This document shows, in pieces, positions 58,401 to 64,000 of a stretch of DNA of 64,000 nucleotides. How positions within the stretch are numbered: the stretch's first letter is position 1; each line of letters starts with the position of its first letter. The notes under the pieces were generated by a model, which did no database searches, had not been told where the DNA came from, and was given only the letters and a program-made list of their open reading frames with translations. The DNA comes from Setophaga petechia (lineage: Eukaryota; Chordata; Aves; Passeriformes; Parulidae), in contig JANCRA010000025.1 of NCBI GenBank assembly GCA_024362935.1, positions 13,108,936 through 13,172,935 on the forward strand, written 5' to 3'. The translations under genes were made by a program, and so were the position numbers.

Positions 58401-61400
58401 GTGGGTAAGAGAAGACCCTCAGTGTGTTATTGAACTCTGAGGTTTCTGTCTGGCTTCCTGGGCCCTCTGCTAGGCTCTGGAGAGCCTGCTATTCCACCCC
58501 TGCCCTGCCCTGTCCTGTAGCAGACTAGAAGGAAGGATTTTCAACTGGTTTTTTGCAGCTGATGGCCTCTCTCATCCCCTGCACATAGGGCAGGGGTCCT
58601 CAGAAAGAAGTGTCTCCCCTTTCCTCAGCAAATTACCCTGAGGGGGGCAAGCAGAGTGCTCTGAGCAGCACACAGCTCACCCTGACCACCCTGGTGCTGT
58701 GGCAGCCTGGAATGGGGGTGGAAATGGGGGGACATGGGGGATCTGGAAGCTGCTTTCCAGTGTGTGTGGAGGAAGGGGTGTGGGACAGAGGGCAGGCTCC
58801 TTGCCCAAGGCCAGGCTTCCCTGTACAGTTTCTTCTGTCACCAGTGGCTGCAACACTCACGTGCTGTGGGGTGGCTGGACTCTTGTGTACTCACCATCTG
58901 CCAAGTTGTCTGAGTGCCAGAAGCTACTCATGTTAAACTCCAAAAGGAAGCTGTCAAAAGAGCAAGAACAGAGAATGCTTTTTCAGCAGCCTGGAAGGAT
59001 GCAGGTGTCAGGGAGATGGCCCTGTCGCCCAGTGAGTATCAGTTCAAAAATGTTTACTACAAATTTCTGGCAGTGCAAGTCTGATTTTTTAGATTTTTAA
59101 ATTTTTTTTCCCCTCTCCACATGCTAGAATGTAGCTCTGTATTGTGGGATCTGTACTGTGGAATATTTGAATGGGCTTTTTCCTGTGCAAGGGGCTTGTC
59201 AGTGAAGGAAGGAATAAGGATGGCAGCCCCTGAGGCTGGGAGGGGATTCGGCCACTACAGGACCCACCTGAGGAGCAGGAATGATGGCCATCAGAAGCCC
59301 AGACTCTGGCTGTTTGGAGGAAACTCCATGGAATTGTTCTGTACCAACAGAAAACCCTCAGAGCTGGACCTTTACCACATCTCCCCTTTCGCACACCCTG
59401 CAAGCTGAGCAGTGGCACTTCCATCCTAATCTGAGCCTGAACTCTGCTTCACCCCAGAAATCTGAGGTGAACCCAAACCCAGAGGAGAGCCTCCCTTCTC
59501 TCCCCCCTTGCCTGGCACTCAGACCTGAGCTCTTGGCTTGCTGCCTTCAGCCTTGTCCCCCCGTGAGAGGAAGATGTGCATTCGCTCCTGACGGGCAGGA
59601 GCACTCGGCACCGAGGATCTGCACGGAGCCCCGGGAGACACAAGTCCTATTTCTGACTCAGGCACTTTGTACTGAGTGATTTCAGGTAAATCCCAGACCC
59701 TCTGTGGGCCTCTGCCTCTCAAAATGGCAATAGTAATAGCTTTCTGTCTCCCAGGAGCACAGTGCAGAGCTGAATGTCAGGAGAAGGCTGACAGCAACAG
59801 CAAAGCCCTACACAGGGGCTTCCACTTGCAGCTTTTCCAGCTCCTGCCCCTCCTGGTCTGAGCCTCCCCCAAACACCCCCATCTTTTGGTACTCACATGA
59901 GGAAATCACTTATCAGCCACTTCACTGCAGCTACAAAGGCATAAATTGGCTGGAGAACAAAAGAAGAAATGAGAAATACCATAAGGAGCTGGTCAGAGAA
60001 TTTATAATTGTTATGCAGGACCCCACGTTTTAGACCAAGTCTCTCCACTGATCAGAGCTCTTGAAGACAGGCTGGAAATACAAGGTCTGGGCATCACTGG
60101 AAAATGTTCAAAATACATCAAAAGCCAGCAGAGCTGCCCTGCTACTAATAATACCTCCTCACCCCCTCCCCATGAGGGTCAGGGAGTTTATCAGGAATGT
60201 ATGAAGGACTTTGAAGATGTAATTGCTTGATGATTTCTCTCCAGCGTGGATGACCTTCAGAGCTCAGAGCAGGAGAGAAACACAGCTAAATGGGACAGCA
60301 CCAGTTTAGGATGCTTTTGTGTTCTGAGAGCAAGTGGTGTTTCTGGGACAAGTGACAGCACTGCCCAGGATTTAGTATTATCTGCCATTGATTGATTATG
60401 CTTAACTGTGCTTTCATCCAGCTTTTCCTCAAGATGGCATGACTTCTATCATCTTCTTGCTTTTCAGCTACAAATTGGAAATCCAGCATTATCCCAGGGA
60501 CAATTCATCTGCAGAGGATAGTGCTGCTTCTTTTCCTCATGGTAACCACATCTAATTTTCATCTCCCCCTCTCATAATCACGCCCATGTCCTCAAACCCA
60601 AAACAGATGTGGCAGTCACGGGATGCAGGATAATGTTCCATTACTGATGACTTCTTTTCAGGAAAAATAAATCAGAAAATAGTAAAATGTAGAGATGGTT
60701 GGCAATTTGACTGATTTTTATGTCTCTATATGAAAAACTGACTTTTCTTGATTTCTTTCTTTTCAAGGGTTTTGCTAAGAGGGGAAGATGAGAGATGGAG
60801 GCTGAATGCTCTCCTTTTTATTTTCTTCCCAATTCACCTCATTTTTGGCAGCTCATAGTTTGTGACATTTCTTTCAGTAATCAGGATTGGAGGATATAAT
60901 CAAGCAAGTATTTTCACTACAATCACCATATGTTATCTAGCCAGCTCAAGTATAGCCATTGCAAAGCAGGCATTGTTAAAAGTGTTATTGTTAAGAATGT
61001 TGTTAAAAGGCAGTATTTTGTTGAAAATTCTTTTACTGGAAAAAAATTACAATGTTACACTGTAAGGGTACTTCCTGCACTCCTTCCAGTATCAAAGGAT
61101 CATAACAGTAATGAATAAATTCCTGCTTAGGGTTGTGTGAAGCAGTTTGAAGTGGTCTAAGTATTGAGTAGTTACTTTGTTTTGCCTGTGTGAGGCAAGG
61201 TTAGGAAGGTGGAGTGAGATTGGAGTATCAGCCTAAATAGAGGTTGCTTTTGGGTACTTCACTCTGTTAGTTTGTTCCCTGGGCTACCAGTATTCTCCCT
61301 CTCCTGCTCCAAGCTCACTCATCCTTCCCCAATGACTGCCACTTTTCCCCAGATGCTCTGTTCCCTGACACTGCAACTCTCCTTCTTGAGCTGAGTAAAA

Positions 61401-62703
61401 CCATGCCCTGTAAAAGCATTCCTGCTCATTTCAGCTGCTAGCTGATTGCTTGGCTTTCAGGAGAACCTGCCATAGTTTAGCTCCTGTTCTTTCCCTGGTC
61501 CTTCCAATTTTCAGTGGGATCCTACATGGCAATAGAGAGCCACGCTGGAAACCAACATCAGTGGCCACCATAGCTTCAGGAATCTGCCTGAGGTGAGTTT
61601 GGACAGTGCCATCCTGAAAGCAAACATCCCCTGAAGTCTTTAGGGGAATGTTGGAGCTGCCCTGCAGAGGAAGCCTGGCCAGGGAGGTGGTGCATGGTCA
61701 CAGCTACGTACGCTGAGCAGGGGCCGGGCGCCGCTGTGGTGGTGGTAGGGCACCTTGCACATTGCCTGGTAATCATACATGGTCACCCTGCAAGCAAAAC
61801 ACAACAGGCAAGCAGTCAAAAGCAAGCAATGCAACCCCCCACGGGACAGACACGTCAGCTTTTTCTCAAAATTCTCAGGTATGAAGTGTTTCTTGGATTC
61901 AGGAAAGCACTGACCTGCTCACACGTGTCTTTGCTGTTTGGCCAGTGCTGGATCTTGCAGAGCAAGAAATACAGGCTCTGGATTAATGTAACTGGGTCAG
62001 CACAGGAGGAAATATGTCCCTAATTTCACACAGTGAGTAAAGCAAGCTATGAAGCAGAGGAATTATAATTGTAACTACCTCAGGTCTCCCTAGTTCCTGT
62101 TTTCAAGCCACTGAAACTCTGAACTCTCTTTTGACATTGGCTGAGGGAGTGGGGTGAGATGAACAGAGGCATTTTTAATAGAGAGAGAAATGTGGTCAGC
62201 CAGCTGCAATGCTGCATCTGTGGGGCTCTCAGACAACCACTCCCCAGAAAGGCTTTCTGAGTGGCAGGAGGAACTGAAGCACTTCTGTACCCAAAAATGC
62301 CAAGAAATGTTTCCCACAACATCTTGCCCTGGAAAAAACAGAGAAGCAGATGCTCTCTGGCCACACAGAGGTTGGAAGTTTCTGTCTCTCTCTGTGTTTT
62401 GCAGCAAGTGGAAGAGCAAGAGATGAGGAGAAACAGTGTGTGTGCTGATGATGGCTGAGCCAGGCAGCAGATGGGGCAGGTAGCTAAAGGAGCTCTTGAG
62501 TTTGGATAAGAGAGTCACCAGCATCACCAGCATGTGCATTTTCCCTGCTCAAGTGCTTCTCAGAGGGACCAACATGCTCTGACCCACACAGCAGCAAAGA
62601 ACAAGAAGCACAGTGTGGAGATCCCCACTCACCGCCTGAACATGCCCATGTTTAGCAGCTGGGTCATCACTGAGCCATCCACTGCACCAAAAAATTTTCC
62701 AGT
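49408..62703 (-). CDS. CACNA2D4: Calcium channel alpha2delta-4 subunit, last eight coding exons (5' part outside window)
   Basis: In transcript order the segments are 62703-62633, 61787-61712, 59949-59897, 58950-58895, 52722-52605, 50357-50245, 49976-49894 and 49494-49408. All phases agree; 657 nt give 218 residues and a stop. Alpha2delta subunits are extracellular, GPI-linked auxiliary proteins that raise surface expression of high-voltage-activated calcium channels. Alpha2delta-4 works with Cav1.4 in photoreceptors. The visible part is the C-terminal (delta) region: [10 protein letters not shown], then [35 protein letters not shown] and [21 protein letters not shown]. It ends in a hydrophobic, Leu-rich tail typical of a GPI-attachment signal. 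The VWA and Cache domains must lie beyond 64000. The paralogue call rests on the match to alpha2delta-4 and on the neighbouring ADIPOR2. Confidence 0.93.
49495..49893 (-). other. CACNA2D4: CACNA2D4 last intron, 399 nt
   Basis: It is a GT-AG intron (donor GTACCC) containing a short TG repeat near 49658-49672. Nothing else is recognised. Confidence 0.88.
49894..49976 (-). CDS. CACNA2D4: CACNA2D4 exon, [21 protein letters not shown] segment, downstream of the AT-AC intron
   Basis: The exon starts right after an intron ending in AC (49978-49977). Its first two bases complete the Tyr codon, followed by [22 protein letters not shown] and AFHPE. The donor GTACCC starts at 49893. The exon is 83 nt, phase 1 to 0. 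NAS is a likely N-glycosylation sequon immediately after the splice junction. Confidence 0.92.
49977..50244 (-). other. CACNA2D4: AT-AC (U12-type) intron of CACNA2D4, 268 nt
   Basis: On the minus strand the intron starts ATATCCTT (50244-50237), which fits the U12 donor consensus. It has TCCTTAAC (49994-49987), which matches the U12 branch-site consensus, and it ends in AC at 49977. The spacing from the branch adenosine to the splice site is about 11 nt, normal for this class. GT-AG boundaries cannot join the two flanking exons in frame here, whereas AT-AC restores Val-Lys-Tyr-Asn-Ala-Ser exactly as in the family. Confidence 0.88.
50245..50357 (-). CDS. CACNA2D4: CACNA2D4 exon, [17 protein letters not shown] segment, upstream of the AT-AC intron
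   Basis: The acceptor CCTTGCAG is just above 50357. The exon is 113 nt, phase 2 to 1. It encodes [18 protein letters not shown], then [11 protein letters not shown], then PMDAKEVK and the first base of a Tyr codon. No GT follows. The exon is followed by ATATCCTT, the U12-type AT-AC donor consensus, so the boundary is set at 50245 on consensus and on the phase of the next exon. Confidence 0.93.
50741..50815 (+). repeat. 25-bp tandem repeat, three copies
   Basis: There are three consecutive copies of TGTCAGTGCCTATTTAATGT plus a variable five-base end (50741-50765, 50766-50790, 50791-50815). The first 20 bases of each copy are identical, so the array is young or homogenised. It lies in a CACNA2D4 intron. 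Confidence 0.95.
52088..52235 (+). repeat. C17 homopolymer followed by a T/G-rich tract
   Basis: Seventeen C's (52088-52104) are followed by about 110 bases of T-runs broken by single G, C or GG. On the CACNA2D4 sense strand this reads as an A-rich tract followed by G17. Exact homopolymer lengths may be unreliable. Confidence 0.9.
52605..52722 (-). CDS. CACNA2D4: CACNA2D4 exon, [14 protein letters not shown] segment
   Basis: The acceptor CCCCCAG is just above 52722 and the donor GTAAGA starts at 52604. The exon is 118 nt, phase 1 to 2. It encodes the basic HKHKKHD stretch, [19 protein letters not shown], and [11 protein letters not shown]. The paired cysteines and CDTEYP are hallmarks of the alpha2delta C-terminal domain. 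The exon is GC-rich compared with its flanks. Confidence 0.95.
55180..55230 (+). repeat. Two-copy 21-bp direct repeat
   Basis: CTTTACCAGCTCCTGTTATAA at 55180-55200 recurs with one change at 55210-55230, a period of 30 bp. It lies in the 6.2-kb CACNA2D4 intron. Confidence 0.8.
55511..55550 (+). repeat. TTTTA-rich simple repeat
   Basis: ATTTT units are flanked by T-runs. Read on the minus strand it is an A-rich tail-like sequence, but no recognisable retroposon sits next to it. Confidence 0.9.
56137..56158 (+). repeat. A22 homopolymer
   Basis: Twenty-two A's lie in a CACNA2D4 intron. I see no processed-gene body or target duplication around it. Confidence 0.95.
58895..58950 (-). CDS. CACNA2D4: CACNA2D4 exon, [11 protein letters not shown] segment
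   Basis: The acceptor GACAG is just above 58950 and the donor GTGAGT starts at 58894. The exon is 56 nt, phase 2 to 1. It encodes [18 protein letters not shown] and resembles the FLLEF/VEFN..WWHSD region of alpha2delta paralogues. NMS is a possible N-glycosylation sequon. Confidence 0.9.
58951..59896 (-). other. CACNA2D4: CACNA2D4 intron, 946 nt
   Basis: It is a GT-AG intron with nothing recognisable inside. Confidence 0.85.
59897..59949 (-). CDS. CACNA2D4: CACNA2D4 exon, [11 protein letters not shown] segment
   Basis: The acceptor CTCCAG is just above 59949 and the donor GTGAGT starts at 59896. This short exon is 53 nt, phase 0 to 2, and encodes [17 protein letters not shown]. It corresponds to the helix-like segment before FLLEF in the family. 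It was found by splice-phase continuity, since it is too short to stand out as an open frame. Confidence 0.88.
59950..61711 (-). other. CACNA2D4: CACNA2D4 intron, 1.76 kb
   Basis: It is a GT-AG intron with nothing recognisable inside. Confidence 0.85.
61712..61787 (-). CDS. CACNA2D4: CACNA2D4 exon, [11 protein letters not shown] segment
   Basis: The acceptor is TTGCAG just above 61787 and the donor GTACGT starts at 61711. The exon is 76 nt, phase 2 to 0. It encodes [11 protein letters not shown], an alpha2delta-3/4 signature, then the His-rich [14 protein letters not shown]. The His cluster is where alpha2delta-4 differs from alpha2delta-3. Confidence 0.93.
61788..62632 (-). other. CACNA2D4: CACNA2D4 intron, 845 nt
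   Basis: It is a GT-AG intron with nothing recognisable inside. Confidence 0.88.
62633..62703 (-). CDS. CACNA2D4: CACNA2D4 exon, [10 protein letters not shown] segment
   Basis: This is the most upstream CACNA2D4 exon visible. Read on the minus strand, the acceptor TGCAG is just above 62703 and the donor GTGAGT starts at 62632. The exon is 71 nt, phase 0 to 2. It encodes [20 protein letters not shown] and then MFR, with the next Arg codon split. The segment aligns with the end of the alpha2delta extracellular region just before YDYQ. Confidence 0.92.
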
Positions 62704-64000
62704 CTGCAAGCACAAAAAGGGAAAAACAGAACAAACTGTAAATTTTCCAAATGCTCGATGGCTCAAGCTGATCTAGCTTGTCTGGAGGCTGCTGTACACA
62801 AGGAGGGTTTTTGTAAGGAGGAAATGCTGAGCTTTGTCCTTTGGCTGGTTGGAAAGCTTGAGGGAGGACTTCCCCCAACACCAGCTGGGCATCCTGCACC
62901 ATTCCTACCACGCTTGGAAAAGATTTAGCCCACATAAGTCCCCGTGGCTTGTCAGAAAAAGGCAGACTCTCAAGCTGCAGAGACCCAGGCATGCTGAATC
63001 ACTGGAAGCCTGGACTCTCATGAGTTATTGGGAATCCATATTCTCTGAATCTGAATGCCTGAGTCTTCCATCTGAGCCTCTCTGCTACCCATGGGAACTG
63101 TGGTTTTGGAAACCTCTGCTCTCCTGCTGCCCTAGGTGAACTGGCCCACCATGCATGAGATGTGCAATCTGTGATGTACAGATTTCTTTAGGTAGCAAAT
63201 GCAATATTACAGCTCCCTGCTGTGTGAGTTCTGAGCAGGCAGTGGCCCAAACAACACAACACAAAGAGATCCATCCCTGTAGCTTACATACTGTGCACTG
63301 GCACAGCCAGGATTAAGTTGCATTTTGGGGGACAACACCCCCCCAGTTCTGCTTGCATGACCAAACTAAAGATGGGGCTTGTAGCCCTCTGGTTCCATGT
63401 ATGCCTTGGAGTCAAAAACCTCAAATAAGGACCCAATCTCAAATCTGCTAACTGCTGCTTTAAAGATTTCCTCAAACAAACAATTCTGGCCTTCCTGATT
63501 ACTAAACCATGACAAATATATTGCAAAAATGCTTCAAACCTGTCAAGTCCACTGCTTTGTTCACAGGCAAGCAAATGAAATGTTTGTAAATAATAAAAGT
63601 GCAGATATGAGCTGTCCTCTGTCTGTTTTCCTGGCTCATGGGTCCTGACAGAGTAAATAGCTCCCATGTGTTATGGAAGCATTCACACATCTGGGATGTT
63701 TTGCTTTTCCACTGATAGGCTAGCAGTCATTTAGCATGTATTAGCAGATGACAGATTACTTCATTTATTTGAGTGGGACATTTCCACAAAAAAATCCAAA
63801 CCCTTAGGCAGATTTACCTAAGATCACATGGTAATCATCCAACAGTAGTGTTACATGGTTATGAGTCTCTTCCCAAAAGGCTTTGGAAGTCATTTCACTG
63901 CACAAATTGATGCATAACATCAACTCCCCTTCGAGCATTTAGGCTGTAATCGTCTCAGACAGTCCAATGTGCCTGAGCAAGCTCTAACTTTTTTCACCTC
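62704..64000 (-). other. CACNA2D4: CACNA2D4 intron, continues beyond the window
   Basis: Upstream of the first visible exon (in transcript direction) I find no further alpha2delta exon. The next exon would be expected to end in phase 0 just before the TGKFF segment. The sequence is AT-rich and non-coding in appearance. Confidence 0.75.

Larger units (their letters stand above)
52723..58894 (-). other. CACNA2D4: CACNA2D4 intron, 6.2 kb
   Basis: It is a GT-AG intron between the LAD and HKHKK segments; the split codon (G + CT, Ala) joins correctly, so no exon is missing. It contains the two-copy 21-bp repeat, the TTTTA tract and the A22 run. I see no nested gene. Confidence 0.85.

Noticed and set aside
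49408..64000. Nested LRTM2 gene, which lies inside CACNA2D4 in mammals
   Set aside because: I looked for leucine-rich-repeat coding sequence on the plus strand and found none. If conserved, it would sit further into CACNA2D4, beyond the window.
1..64000. CRISPR arrays, phage, operons or other prokaryotic systems
   Set aside because: The window is vertebrate nuclear DNA; the only arrays are simple and tandem repeats without the spacer-repeat structure.

Overview
This is vertebrate nuclear DNA, most likely from a bird and probably a songbird. It has two split genes with large introns and GT-AG splice sites. It also has a CR1 LINE remnant in its typical avian form and two solo retroviral LTRs that resemble avian ERV families. 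No bacterial, phage or plasmid features are present.

Two convergent genes occupy the window. The plus strand carries the complete coding part of ADIPOR2 (adiponectin receptor 2, a PAQR-family seven-helix membrane protein). It has seven coding exons between 21163 and 40617, all phases join, and they give a 386-residue protein. A long 3' UTR with several poly(A) signals probably ends near 43210. Positions 1-21094 are best read as the 3' part of the intron upstream of the first coding exon; the 5' UTR exon and promoter appear to lie outside the window. The minus strand carries the last eight coding exons of CACNA2D4 (voltage-gated calcium channel alpha2delta-4 auxiliary subunit), from 62703 down to the stop at 49408. 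These give 218 C-terminal residues; the rest of the gene lies beyond 64000. The order ADIPOR2 > < CACNA2D4 matches the human 12p13.33 arrangement, which helps choose alpha2delta-4 over its paralogues.

Layout: 1-21094 non-coding, with a 396-bp solo LTR flanked by a 6-bp duplication (8942-9337) and a 261-bp solo LTR flanked by a 5-bp duplication (18686-18946), the second overlapped by a tandem duplication. 21095-40617 is ADIPOR2 exons and introns, with a nested segmental repeat in the last intron. 40618 to about 43210 is the likely 3' UTR. About 43211-49407 is intergenic and CACNA2D4 3' flank, with a CR1 fragment and a TG-rich minisatellite. 49408-64000 is CACNA2D4 exons and introns, with a GC/CpG-rich patch over the last exons.

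The two genes are not functionally coupled in any way the sequence shows; they share only a convergent intergenic region. The most notable structural feature is a 268-nt AT-AC (U12-type) intron in CACNA2D4. I found no sign of an undescribed biological system. Most open reading frames outside the listed exons are chance frames.
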